Shown one piece after another: positions 52,104-60,175 of a DNA stretch of 64,000 nucleotides. The notes below the pieces were generated by a model. The model was not told the origin of the DNA, did not search any database, and was given only the letters and a program-made list of their open reading frames with translations. The position numbers and the translations under genes are program-made. Source of the stretch: Candidatus Roseilinea sp. NK_OTU-006. GTDB taxonomy: Bacteria; Chloroflexota; Anaerolineae; J036; Brachytrichaceae. Position 1 is the stretch's first letter. Each line of letters opens with the position of its first letter. The DNA is taken from positions 268,665 through 332,664 of the forward strand of contig NZ_JAAFGM010000001.1 in NCBI RefSeq assembly GCF_012931985.1. Direction: 5' to 3'.

Positions 52104-52177
52104 GGCCTCCTAGCTCAGTTGGTCAGAGCGCACGGTTCACATCCGTGAGGTCACAGGTTCGAGCCCTGTGGAGGCCA
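52104..52177 (+). tRNA. tRNA-Val (CAC)
   Basis: Complete cloverleaf: acceptor GGCCTCC/GGAGGCC, D arm with AGCTCAGTTGGTCAGAGC, anticodon stem CACGG/CCGTG with loop TTCACAT (anticodon CAC at 52138-52140), and T arm ACAGG-TTCGAGC-CCTGT. The discriminator base is A. CCA is not encoded. Confidence 0.96.
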
Positions 52178-52184
52178 CTGGAGA

Positions 52185-52208
52185 AAAGGCGCACGCGCGT
52201 GCGCCTTT
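52185..52208 (+). terminator. Terminator of tRNA-Val
   Basis: A perfect 10-bp stem AAAGGCGCAC/GTGCGCCTTT with loop GCGC lies seven bases after the tRNA and is followed by CATTTT. The PfkB-like gene starts 12 bp later. Confidence 0.75.
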
Positions 52209-52220
52209 CATTTTGCGACC

Positions 52221-53141
52221 ATGTCCTCCGCGCCTCGCATCGTCTGTTTTGGCTACGTTAACCCCGGCGTGGTGTTCTTGGTGGACCGCTACCCTGCCGC
52301 CAACACCGGCGCCTATGTCACTGCTAAGCGGCCGTTTATCGGGGCCGACTGCGCGATGGCTGCTCAAGTGCTGGCGCGATGGGGCGTGGAAGCGCACTTG
52401 ATCGGCAACGCGCTCGGCGACGACGACTTGGGCCGCCGCACGCTGACGCAACTAGCCGAGCTCGGCGTGCGTGCGCACATCGCGCTGCGGGGCGACCTGC
52501 GCACGCCGGATGAGGTGGATATCTCCGATCGCGCCGGCACGCGCACCTTCTTCGTCGAGGATGCCCCCGCAGTGTGGGAAAGCTTGATTGAGGCGGATCT
52601 CGAAGCCATCGTCGGCGCCGACATGCTGTATGTGGATTGGTACGTCGGGCCGGCTGCCGAGCGCGCTGTTGCATTTGCGCGCGCCCATGGTGTGCCGGTC
52701 TTCTTGAACGTGGAGTATTCGCTGCGCCAACCCGACCGCTACCGACCTCTGATCAGCCAAGCGAGCTACGCGCAAGCGCCGATGTCCGACGTTCACGTGG
52801 CGCAGGAAGACCCACGCGCGATTGCCGAAGCCTTGCAAGCGCTAGGGGTTGAGGCGGCGTTTGTGACGCGCGGCAAGCACGGTTCGCTGGCGCTAGATCG
52901 GACAGGGCTGATCGAAGTGCCCGCGCCGGCCGTGCAGGTCGTTGACACGCAGGGCGCCGGTGCGGTGTATTCCGCCGCAGCCATGTACGGCTTACTTGCC
53001 GGCTGGCCGATTGTGCAAGTGGCGCATTTCGCCACCACAGCGGCGTCGCTCAAATGCGCGCAGCACGGCCTGCTCGATGCCAAGGTGGAAATGATCCTGG
53101 CGCAGGCGCCGCTATCAGGCGCAGTCGTCCGCAGCCAATGA
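52221..53141 (+). CDS. PfkB-family protein lacking the catalytic Asp
   Basis: 306 residues. The ribokinase fold is clear (GYVNPGVVFLVDRYP, GNALGDDDLGRRT, VTRGKHGSLAL), but the anion-hole signature reads DTQGAGAVYSAA: Ala248 replaces the Asp that acts as general base in active kinases. The neighbouring homologue at 6782 keeps it. This protein may bind a sugar or nucleotide without phosphorylating it. It overlaps the next membrane protein gene as ATGA. Confidence 0.8.
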   Translation: MSSAPRIVCFGYVNPGVVFLVDRYPAANTGAYVTAKRPFIGADCAMAAQVLARWGVEAHLIGNALGDDDLGRRTLTQLAELGVRAHIALRGDLRTPDEVDISDRAGTRTFFVEDAPAVWESLIEADLEAIVGADMLYVDWYVGPAAERAVAFARAHGVPVFLNVEYSLRQPDRYRPLISQASYAQAPMSDVHVAQEDPRAIAEALQALGVEAAFVTRGKHGSLALDRTGLIEVPAPAVQVVDTQGAGAVYSAAAMYGLLAGWPIVQVAHFATTAASLKCAQHGLLDAKVEMILAQAPLSGAVVRSQ

Positions 53142-53878
53142 ACCCCAAACTCCAACTGGCCCTCTGGGTAGCCGGCTCGTTCGCCGTCGGCCTGGCGGCT
53201 GTGGCCGCCGTCTACCGCTTCGGCGGAGCCCGTCTCCGCCGCGCGCTCGTCGAATCCGAATTGGGCAGCGTGTTTGTCGAGGTCGTGCGCTTCAGCTATT
53301 ACATTGGGCTGCCGTTTGGGGCGCTGATCACCGGCGCGCTCAGCGTGGATCTGCTCGGTCTGGGCGCGATCGCCGTGGAGGACGCATCCACGTTGGCTGG
53401 TTTCACGCTGCGCGATTGGATGCGCGGCAGCATCGCCGCCGGCCTGGCGACCGGATTCGTGTTGGTCGTGCTTTGGCTGGCGCGGCGCAGCGCCGACCTG
53501 CCGCCGGCGCTCTTCGACGCGCAGCCCAGCGCGCTGCTGATCGTGCGCGAAGCCGCATACGCCGAGGCGCACTGGGCGTTCTACCGCGCGCCGTTCGTGC
53601 TGCTGTTCCAGGATGCCTACTGGGGCGCAACTGCCGGCTTCGCCCTGGTCGCTGTGGAGTGGGTGCTCGCGCGACGGCTGCGCCATACGCCGCCGCATGC
53701 GAATCGGCCACATGCGCTCGCAGCGACCTGTTGCATGCTGACCAGCGGTCTGCTTTACGTGACGGCGCGCAATCTGTGGCTGATGATCGTCGCCCATGCG
53801 GCGATTCGCCGGGTCGGTGAACGCTTGTTCACGCAAACGGCGCCGCCGGCGGCGCCGTACCGCCGCGCGCCGAATTAA
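53138..53878 (+). CDS. Polytopic membrane protein, CPBP-protease-like
   Basis: 246 residues with about six hydrophobic segments. EAHWAFYRAP and the later TARNLWLMIVAHAAIR resemble, in order, the Glu..Arg motif and the N-x-W..H motif of CPBP/ABI intramembrane proteases, but the double Glu of motif 1 is missing, so activity is doubtful. It is co-translated with the inactive-looking PfkB protein. Its stop and the fahA stop share a TTAA palindrome. Confidence 0.5.
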   Translation: MNPKLQLALWVAGSFAVGLAAVAAVYRFGGARLRRALVESELGSVFVEVVRFSYYIGLPFGALITGALSVDLLGLGAIAVEDASTLAGFTLRDWMRGSIAAGLATGFVLVVLWLARRSADLPPALFDAQPSALLIVREAAYAEAHWAFYRAPFVLLFQDAYWGATAGFALVAVEWVLARRLRHTPPHANRPHALAATCCMLTSGLLYVTARNLWLMIVAHAAIRRVGERLFTQTAPPAAPYRRAPN

Positions 53879-55152
53879 GCTTCGCCATCCAAAGCGGGCA
53901 AGATCTGTGCGCGTGCCTCGCCAAAGCCGACGCGCATGCCGTCGCGCTCCGCCCACCCGCGCAGCGCGACGGCATCGCCGTCTTCGAGGAAAGTGCGGGT
54001 GCTGCCATCTGGCAAGCGCAGCGGGTTTCGCCCGTTCCAGGTCAGTTCAAGCATCGAGCCGTACGACTCCGGCGTCGGCCCGCTCAACGTGCCGGACGCC
54101 ATCAGATCGCCGACCTCGACATTGCAGCCGTTCACCGTGTGATGCGCCAGTTGTTGGCTCATCGTCCAATACATGTGGCGGAAGTTGCTGCGACAGACCG
54201 TTAACGTCAGGCCACTCGGGGCGATCAGGTCTACGGCCAGGTGGATGTCAAAGCTCTGGTTGCCCGATGCGCGCAAGTACGGCAATGGGGGTGGCTCTTG
54301 CGACGGCATGGGGACGCGAAAAGGATCAAGCGCCTCAAGCGTCACGATCCAGGGTGAGATGGTCGAGGCGAAGTTCTTGCCGAGGAACGGGCCGAGCGGC
54401 TGATATTCCCATTTTTGAATGTCACGCGCCGACCAGTCGTTGAACAGCAGTAAGCCGAAGATGTATTGTTCAGCCTCAGAAGTGGTGATCGGCCGGCCCA
54501 GCGGCGAGGCCTTGCCGATGACGAAAGCCATTTCTAATTCGAAGTCCAGCGCGAGCGTGGGGCCGAAGGTAGGCGTGGGGTCGTCATCGCGCTTGATCTG
54601 GCCGCGTGGACGACGGATGGGCGCGCCGCTGACCACAATGGACGAGGCGCGGCCGTGATAGGCCACCGGCAGGTGGCGCCAGTTCGGCAACAGGGGGGTC
54701 TTCGGGTCACGAAACATCGCGCCGACGTTGGTGGCGTGATGCAGGCTGGAGTAGAAATCGGTATAGTTCGGCACACGCAGCGGCATCAACATCCTGGCGT
54801 CGCGTTGCCGCACCAGGGCGTGCGCCCACACCTCCGGGGGATGTGCATCCCGCGACGACGCCATCAGCAACTGCTGGACGCACAACCGCACGGCGCCGGT
54901 CACCGATTTGCTCAGGGCGATGAAATCATTCAGCGTTGGACGGTTCAGGGCGCGTTGCAAGTCTTCTTCGCGGTGCGGCGCGTGATCGGGCAGAGGAAGC
55001 AGGCGTCGCTCGGCCAATACCGCGAGATCCACGATGTAGTCGCCGATTGCGATGCCTGCGCGCGGCGCGCGATCGCGCGTCTCAAAGACGCCAAACGGCA
55101 GGTTGTAGATGCTGAAGTCGGAAGTTGGATCAACGTCAAGCCAAGATTGCAT
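53875..55152 (-). CDS. fahA: Fumarylacetoacetase
   Basis: 425 residues. It cleaves fumarylacetoacetate to fumarate and acetoacetate, the last step of tyrosine degradation. The family start MQSWLDV..SDFSIYNLPFGVF fixes ATG 55152; in-frame sequence to 55203 is not similar to the family. DFYSSLHHATNVGAMFRD, YHGRASSIVVSG, DFELEMAFVIGK and NDWSARDIQKWEYQPLGPF carry the metal and catalytic residues. It overlaps the end of the aminotransferase gene by 17 bp. Confidence 0.95.
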   Translation of the reverse strand: MQSWLDVDPTSDFSIYNLPFGVFETRDRAPRAGIAIGDYIVDLAVLAERRLLPLPDHAPHREEDLQRALNRPTLNDFIALSKSVTGAVRLCVQQLLMASSRDAHPPEVWAHALVRQRDARMLMPLRVPNYTDFYSSLHHATNVGAMFRDPKTPLLPNWRHLPVAYHGRASSIVVSGAPIRRPRGQIKRDDDPTPTFGPTLALDFELEMAFVIGKASPLGRPITTSEAEQYIFGLLLFNDWSARDIQKWEYQPLGPFLGKNFASTISPWIVTLEALDPFRVPMPSQEPPPLPYLRASGNQSFDIHLAVDLIAPSGLTLTVCRSNFRHMYWTMSQQLAHHTVNGCNVEVGDLMASGTLSGPTPESYGSMLELTWNGRNPLRLPDGSTRTFLEDGDAVALRGWAERDGMRVGFGEARAQILPALDGEA

Positions 55153-56425
55153 GTTCGCAGTGGAGATCCGGAGCGCTGGGGGAGCTGCTGATGGGTCGGC
55201 CATCCGTGCGCTGCAAGTAGTCGGCCAGGCGCGCCATCGCCTCGCTCAGCCGCGCCGGCGTCGCCGTGAGCGCGATGCGAAAGTAGCCTTCGCCGTTTGC
55301 GCCAAAAGCCGCGCCGGGAGTGAATGAGACGCCGGTCGCTTCGAGCACGGCCTGGCACCACGCCGCGCTGTCGGTTTCGCCGTTCGGCAGGCGCGCCCAG
55401 ACGTAAATCGTGGCCTGGGGTAGCGCCACGAGACAGCCGAGCGCGCGCAAGGCCGCCACGCAGACATCGCGGCGCCGGCGGTATTCCGCTTGTCGCGCCT
55501 CCAGCCATGTTTGGTCGCCGGTCAGCGCAGCGATGGCCGCGTCCTCAATGGCGGCAAAGGCGCCGGTATCCACATTGCTCTTCAGCGCTGCCACCGTCTT
55601 GATCACCTCTGCATGGCCGACCAACGCGCCGATGCGCATGCCGGCGATGTTGTAGGCTTTGGACAGCGAGAAGCACTCCACGGCGATCTCTTTAGCGCCG
55701 GGCGCCTGAAGCGCACTGGGCGGCCGATAGGCATCGTAGCCGGTTTCGCTATAGGCGTTGTCATGCACCAGCAGGAGGCCGTGCTGCCGGCAAAAGGCCG
55801 CTGCGTGCTCGAAGAACGTTAATGGCGCCGCCGAGGTCGTCGGGTTATTCGGGTAGTTCAGCCACAACACTTTCGCCCGCGCGACGACATCGCCGGGGAT
55901 GTGATCCAACTCGGGCAACCACACGTCGCCCGCTGCTTCGGACGCGCCCGCTTGCGTTGCGTGGCTCAAGCGCTTCAGAGGCAGGGGATAGACTGTCGCG
56001 CCGGCTAATTTCGCCGCAGCCGCGTAGGTGGGATAGCCGGGGTCCGGCACCAGGGCCACGTCGCCCACGTCCAGATACGCGAAGCTGAGGTGGTAAATGC
56101 CTTCCTTCGAGCCGAGCAAGAGCAACACCTCGCGGTCCGGATCGAGCGTGACGCCGAAGCGCCGTGCGTAAAAATCGGCAAAAGCGCGCTTCACGGCAGG
56201 CGAGCCGCTGAATTCGCCGTAACTGTAGCGATCGGGCCGGCGCGCGCTGCGCACCAACGCTTCGACGATGTGCGACGCAGGCGGCAGATCGGGCGAACCC
56301 ATGTCGAGCGAGATGACATCCACGCCGGCTGCGCGCAGCTCAGCCTTGCGCCGGTTGAGCTGAGCAAACAGATGCGCGTGAAGCGCCGACATGCGCCGAG
56401 CAGGGGAGATGTTCAGCATGGTCAT
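55136..56425 (-). CDS. Class I/II aminotransferase, probably for tyrosine
   Basis: 429 residues. The PLP site is SLSKAYNIAGMRIG, with the phosphate-binding and substrate motifs LDMGSPDLPPA, GSKEGIYHLS, NYPNNPT and DNAYSE. By sequence it is close to LL-diaminopimelate or alanine aminotransferases. Lying between hmgA and fahA, it most likely converts tyrosine to 4-hydroxyphenylpyruvate. ATG 56425 is 16 bp after the hmgA stop; 56419 is an alternative start. Confidence 0.85.
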   Translation of the reverse strand: MTMLNISPARRMSALHAHLFAQLNRRKAELRAAGVDVISLDMGSPDLPPASHIVEALVRSARRPDRYSYGEFSGSPAVKRAFADFYARRFGVTLDPDREVLLLLGSKEGIYHLSFAYLDVGDVALVPDPGYPTYAAAAKLAGATVYPLPLKRLSHATQAGASEAAGDVWLPELDHIPGDVVARAKVLWLNYPNNPTTSAAPLTFFEHAAAFCRQHGLLLVHDNAYSETGYDAYRPPSALQAPGAKEIAVECFSLSKAYNIAGMRIGALVGHAEVIKTVAALKSNVDTGAFAAIEDAAIAALTGDQTWLEARQAEYRRRRDVCVAALRALGCLVALPQATIYVWARLPNGETDSAAWCQAVLEATGVSFTPGAAFGANGEGYFRIALTATPARLSEAMARLADYLQRTDGRPISSSPSAPDLHCEHAILA

Positions 56426-56441
56426 CGCACGATGTTGCGAC

Positions 56442-57608
56442 TCACTCCCCACTGCCCTCCAGCCACGTGGCCTGGTAGTCCGGCTTCTCCAGCTCAAGGG
56501 CGGGTATCGCCACGTGCAAGGGGTTGAAGGTGTCTACCATCACGGCCAGCTCTTGAGTCTCCTTGGCGCCGATGGATGCCTCGGTCATGCCCGGCTGCGG
56601 GCCGTGTGGCAGCCCGCTGGGGTGCAGCGTGATGTCATATTTGGCGATGCCCTTGCGGCTCATGAAGTTGCCGTCGCAGTAATAGATCACTTCGTCGCTG
56701 TTGACGTTGCTGTGCGCGTAAGGCGCCGGAATAGCCAGCGGGTGATAGTCGAACAGCCGTGGCACGAACGAACACACCACAAAGTTGTGGGCCTCGAACG
56801 TCTGATGCGCCGGCGGCGGCTGATGCACGCGGCCGGTGATCGGCTCGAAGTCGTGGATGCTGAACGCCCAGGGGTATAGATAGCCGTCCCAGCCGACGAC
56901 GTCAAAGGGATGATGGTCGAGACAGTGCCGGCTGATGCCGTCGCGCACCTTGACGCGCACCTCGAACTCGCCGCGCTCGGTATAGGTCTCCAGCGCGCTC
57001 GGCGGACGGATGTCGCGCTCGCAGTACGGCGCATGTTCCAACAGTTGGCCGAACGCGTTGCGATAACGTTTCGGGGGCGCCACTTGGCTGCGCGATTCGA
57101 TGATGAAGAAGCGCGCTTCGGGCGTGCTCAGCGCCATCTGCCAGGTGACGCCGTATGGGATGACGAGATAGTCGCCGCTGCCAAAATCCAGTCGGCCGAA
57201 TTGCGTGCGGAGCACGCCGGCGCCTTCGTGCACGAACCACACTTCGTACGCCTGCGCGTTGCGGTAGAAGTAACGCATACTCTGCGTGGCGCGACTGACG
57301 CCCAGCGTCACGTCGGCGTTGCCCAGCAGCGTGCGCCGCGCCGAGACCGGATCGTCGCCGGCCGGCACATTGGCGGTCGCAAAAGCGCGGTGGCGCACTG
57401 CGCCATAATCCGTATATACGACCCGAGCGTCGCCGAGGTATTCCGTCCGCAGCACGCGCGGGGGGAGGAAGTGGTGGTACAGCACGGATTGCACGCCGTG
57501 GAAGCCCTCAAGGCCCATCACCTCTTCTCGATACAGGCCGCCGGTCGGTTTGCGAAACTGTGTGTGCCGCTTGTGCGGAATGTCGCCCAGTTTGTAGTAG
57601 TAAGCCAT
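56442..57608 (-). CDS. hmgA: Homogentisate 1,2-dioxygenase
   Basis: 388 residues. It opens the ring of homogentisate to maleylacetoacetate using Fe(II). The cupin-type family pattern is seen in YYYKLGDIPHKRHTQF, NADVTLGVSR, EVWFVHEGAGVLRT, PYAHSNVNSDEVIYY and HPSGLPHGPQPG, the last with metal-binding His. It is shorter than the proteobacterial enzyme (about 430-440), as expected for the Gram-positive/archaeal-type subgroup. AAGGTG is seven bases upstream of ATG 57608. Confidence 0.93.
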   Translation of the reverse strand: MAYYYKLGDIPHKRHTQFRKPTGGLYREEVMGLEGFHGVQSVLYHHFLPPRVLRTEYLGDARVVYTDYGAVRHRAFATANVPAGDDPVSARRTLLGNADVTLGVSRATQSMRYFYRNAQAYEVWFVHEGAGVLRTQFGRLDFGSGDYLVIPYGVTWQMALSTPEARFFIIESRSQVAPPKRYRNAFGQLLEHAPYCERDIRPPSALETYTERGEFEVRVKVRDGISRHCLDHHPFDVVGWDGYLYPWAFSIHDFEPITGRVHQPPPAHQTFEAHNFVVCSFVPRLFDYHPLAIPAPYAHSNVNSDEVIYYCDGNFMSRKGIAKYDITLHPSGLPHGPQPGMTEASIGAKETQELAVMVDTFNPLHVAIPALELEKPDYQATWLEGSGE

Positions 57609-57613
57609 CGGAA

Positions 57614-58363
57614 TCACCTTATCCCTGCCGGTTCGGGCAAACCCTCCATCCGCGCGTAATCGCGCAGGATGTTGTAGATTTGCTCGACGTCGTCGAACAC
57701 AAAATACAAACTGTGCATGTGGTACTTGGCCGAATCCAACTCGGCGGCCCGCCGGATGTCGAATGGGACGCGGGGCGTATCCGGCGCGAAGGCTTTCTGC
57801 AGCTCCGCGATGGACGAGATCAGACCTGCGCCAAAGGCTTTGAGCGCGCCTCGTTCGCGGATCAACCCGAATTCGGTGGTGTACCACCACAGACGCGAGA
57901 TTTCGAGTTGTTGGCGCGCATCGCCGGCGAAGAACAACGGCGCGAAGGCTTGTGCCAGGTCGGCGAAGTAGGGGTCCATGAAATAAGCTAGGTGGCCGAA
58001 GTAGTCGTGGAACACGTCGGGCAAGGGGGTAAATTCGAGCTCCGACGGCTGACGAATGTAGTTGGTCACCGGGAAACGCCGCTCGCGCAGGTGCTCGAAC
58101 CACTCGACCGCATTCAGGTATTCGTTTTGCGCATCGCCGAGCGTCCAGCGCGTTTGGCGATACAGCCGTTCGCTGATCACCCGCGGGTCGGGCAAGCGAT
58201 CGGGGTCGAACGCCAATTTGGACAAGCCGCTCAAGAAAAGTTCGCAAGCGTAGTCGGGCACCCGCTGCATCTGCGCGTGGTATAGCGTAGCCCACGTCTG
58301 GTGATCTTGGTCGGTGTAATTCGGCATCACCGGAACGGAGCGCAGTTCAAGGTTTGGCGTCAT
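57614..58363 (-). CDS. phhA: Phenylalanine 4-monooxygenase
   Basis: 249 residues. The iron ligands are in FHDYFGHLAYF (two His) and WWYTTEFGL (Glu), as in bacterial PhhA. It hydroxylates phenylalanine to tyrosine with tetrahydropterin. GGAGG six bases before ATG 58363 decides the start; GTG 58384 overlaps the hppD stop and ATG 58378 has no site. No pterin carbinolamine dehydratase gene is near. It lies five bases before hmgA. Confidence 0.94.
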   Translation of the reverse strand: MTPNLELRSVPVMPNYTDQDHQTWATLYHAQMQRVPDYACELFLSGLSKLAFDPDRLPDPRVISERLYRQTRWTLGDAQNEYLNAVEWFEHLRERRFPVTNYIRQPSELEFTPLPDVFHDYFGHLAYFMDPYFADLAQAFAPLFFAGDARQQLEISRLWWYTTEFGLIRERGALKAFGAGLISSIAELQKAFAPDTPRVPFDIRRAAELDSAKYHMHSLYFVFDDVEQIYNILRDYARMEGLPEPAGIR

Positions 58364-58380
58364 GGCTGGCCTCCGCATGT

Positions 58381-59484
58381 TCACAAGTTGCCCCTGCGCG
58401 CCTGTTCGCGCTCAAGCGCCTCGAACAGCGCCTTGAAGTTCCCTTTGCCGAAGCCGCGGCTGCCGCGACGCTGGATGATCTCGAAGAACAACGTGGGGCG
58501 ATCCTGCATCGGCTGGCTGAAGATTTGGAGCAGATAGCCTTCATCATCGCGATCTACGAGGATGCCGCGCCGGGCCAACTCGCGGATGTCTTCTTCGATT
58601 TGCCCGACGCGTTCGGGCAACGCCTCGTAGTAGGTCTCCGGCACGCGCAAGAACTGGATGCCGGCCGCGCGCAAGGCGTCCACGCTGGCGATGATGTCCC
58701 CGGTCGCCAGCGCGATGTGCTGCACACCCGGGCCGCCATAGTGGATGAGGTATTCCTCGATCTGGCTGCGGCGCTTCCCTTCGGCCGGCTCGTTGATGGG
58801 GAACTTGATGCGGCCGCTGCCGTTCTGCATCACTTTGCTCATCAAAGCGGAGTACTCTGTGCTGATGTCCTTGTCGTCGAAGTGGACGAGCTGCGTGAAC
58901 CCCAGCACGTCGGCGTAGAACCGGACCCATTCGTTCATCTTGCCTTGTTCGACGTTGCCGACGATGTGGTCAATGGCGACCAGGCCGGTCTCCGGCGCCG
59001 GCGGCGGATTCTCGATCGGCTTAAACCCCGGCATGAAGCCGCGGTAGCCTTCGCGCTCGATGAAGCTGTGCACGGTGTCGCCGTAGGCGGCAATCGTGGC
59101 CTTGACGAACCGGCCGCACTCGTCCTCGACGACCGCCGGCGGCATCACGCTGCGCGCGCCGCGCCGGATCGCTTCCTGGTAGGCGGCGCGCGCATCGCGC
59201 ACGCGCAAGGCGATGTCTTTCACGCCGTCGCCGTGCAGGGCGATGTGTTGGCTGATGTCGGGCCGGCTATGCGGATCGAGCGGAGAAGTGAGGACCACAT
59301 GCACCGCGCCGCCGGTCAGCAACCACGACGCATGATCGCGCACGCCGGTCTCCAGGCCCGCATACGCCACCGGTCGAAAGCCGAAGACGGTGCGGTAAAA
59401 ATGCGCGGCCTGCCGCGCGTTTGACACATAGAACTCCACGTAATCTATCGCCTGAAATTCCAAAGGATCGTGGGTCACTTCCAT
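58381..59484 (-). CDS. hppD: 4-Hydroxyphenylpyruvate dioxygenase
   Basis: 367 residues with two vicinal-oxygen-chelate domains. The Fe(II) ligands are His in VAIDHIVGNV, His in GGPGVQHIAL and Glu in PTLFFEIIQRRGSRGFGKGNFKALFE. It makes homogentisate. It is the first gene of the minus-strand operon hppD-phhA-hmgA-aminotransferase-fahA. GAGGAGG stands directly before the ATG with unusually short spacing. Confidence 0.96.
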   Translation of the reverse strand: MEVTHDPLEFQAIDYVEFYVSNARQAAHFYRTVFGFRPVAYAGLETGVRDHASWLLTGGAVHVVLTSPLDPHSRPDISQHIALHGDGVKDIALRVRDARAAYQEAIRRGARSVMPPAVVEDECGRFVKATIAAYGDTVHSFIEREGYRGFMPGFKPIENPPPAPETGLVAIDHIVGNVEQGKMNEWVRFYADVLGFTQLVHFDDKDISTEYSALMSKVMQNGSGRIKFPINEPAEGKRRSQIEEYLIHYGGPGVQHIALATGDIIASVDALRAAGIQFLRVPETYYEALPERVGQIEEDIRELARRGILVDRDDEGYLLQIFSQPMQDRPTLFFEIIQRRGSRGFGKGNFKALFEALEREQARRGNL

Positions 59485-59538
59485 CGCCTCCTCACGTGAA
59501 TTGCCGGGCGCGACAGACTGCGCCGCAGGATGACAGAA

Positions 59539-59552
59539 AGTCTAGAAAGACT
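59539..59552. promoter_or_regulatory. Candidate Lrp-type operator between hppD and the regulator gene
   Basis: AGTCT-AGAA-AGACT is a perfect 5-bp inverted repeat with a 4-base centre, placed in the 140-bp divergent region. Size and symmetry suit a dimeric regulator such as the neighbouring Lrp/AsnC protein. Confidence 0.4.
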
Positions 59553-59606
59553 GAGCGGATCGCTGAAGACAGAAACAAAAGTACTTGCCGCCGTTGACTT
59601 GCAAAC

Positions 59607-59612
59607 TAAAAT
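59607..59612 (+). promoter_or_regulatory. -10 box TAAAAT of the Lrp/AsnC gene
   Basis: TAAAAT 12 bases before the ATG at 59625, with a partial -35 box TTGCCG 16 bp upstream (59585-59590). Confidence 0.4.
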
Positions 59613-59624
59613 CAAAGGCGTCGA

Positions 59625-60101
59625 ATGGCTTTTGATTCCGAAAAGCTTTTGGATCGGACCGGGCTGGAGCTGCTCAGGCTATTGCAGGAGGATGCGCGCA
59701 TGTCGTTCGCCGAGCTGGGCCGGCGAGTCGGGCTGACGCCGCCGGCGGTGGCCGAGCGCGTGCGGCGGATGGAAGAGGCCGGCATCATCACCGGCTATCA
59801 CGCCCGCCTGAATGCCGACAAGCTCGGCTTGCCGATCAGAGCCTTTATTCGCGTCGGCGACTGCGAGCCGTGCGAGCGGTTGATTCGGCTGGTGAAGACG
59901 CAGCCCGAGGTGATCGAGTGCCACATGTTGACCGGCAGCGACAGCTATCTCTTGCAGGTCGTGGTGGCCTCGGTCGCCCAGCTCGAAGCGCTGATCTCGC
60001 GTTTGCGGCCTTTTGCGCGCAGCCTCACCACCTCCATTGTGCTGGAGTCGCCGGTGGACAAGCGCGGCCCGGACGTACGGCTGTGCCCGCCTAAAGCGTG
60101 A
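59625..60101 (+). CDS. Lrp/AsnC-family transcriptional regulator
   Basis: 158 residues. An N-terminal winged helix-turn-helix (LLRLLQEDARMSFAELGRRVGLTPPAVAERVRRMEEAG, residues about 14-50) precedes an RAM ligand-binding domain (ECHMLTGSDSYLLQVVV). It is divergent from hppD, so it probably senses phenylalanine, tyrosine or a downstream acid and controls the catabolic operon, as Lrp-type regulators do for amino acid pathways. The ligand is an inference. Confidence 0.92.
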   Translation: MAFDSEKLLDRTGLELLRLLQEDARMSFAELGRRVGLTPPAVAERVRRMEEAGIITGYHARLNADKLGLPIRAFIRVGDCEPCERLIRLVKTQPEVIECHMLTGSDSYLLQVVVASVAQLEALISRLRPFARSLTTSIVLESPVDKRGPDVRLCPPKA

Positions 60102-60175
60102 AGCGCCGCGCGAGTACAATACGCCCCTGAGCCTCTGTGCCGGCAGCGATCCGTTTGACGTCTCCCTGCATCCTG

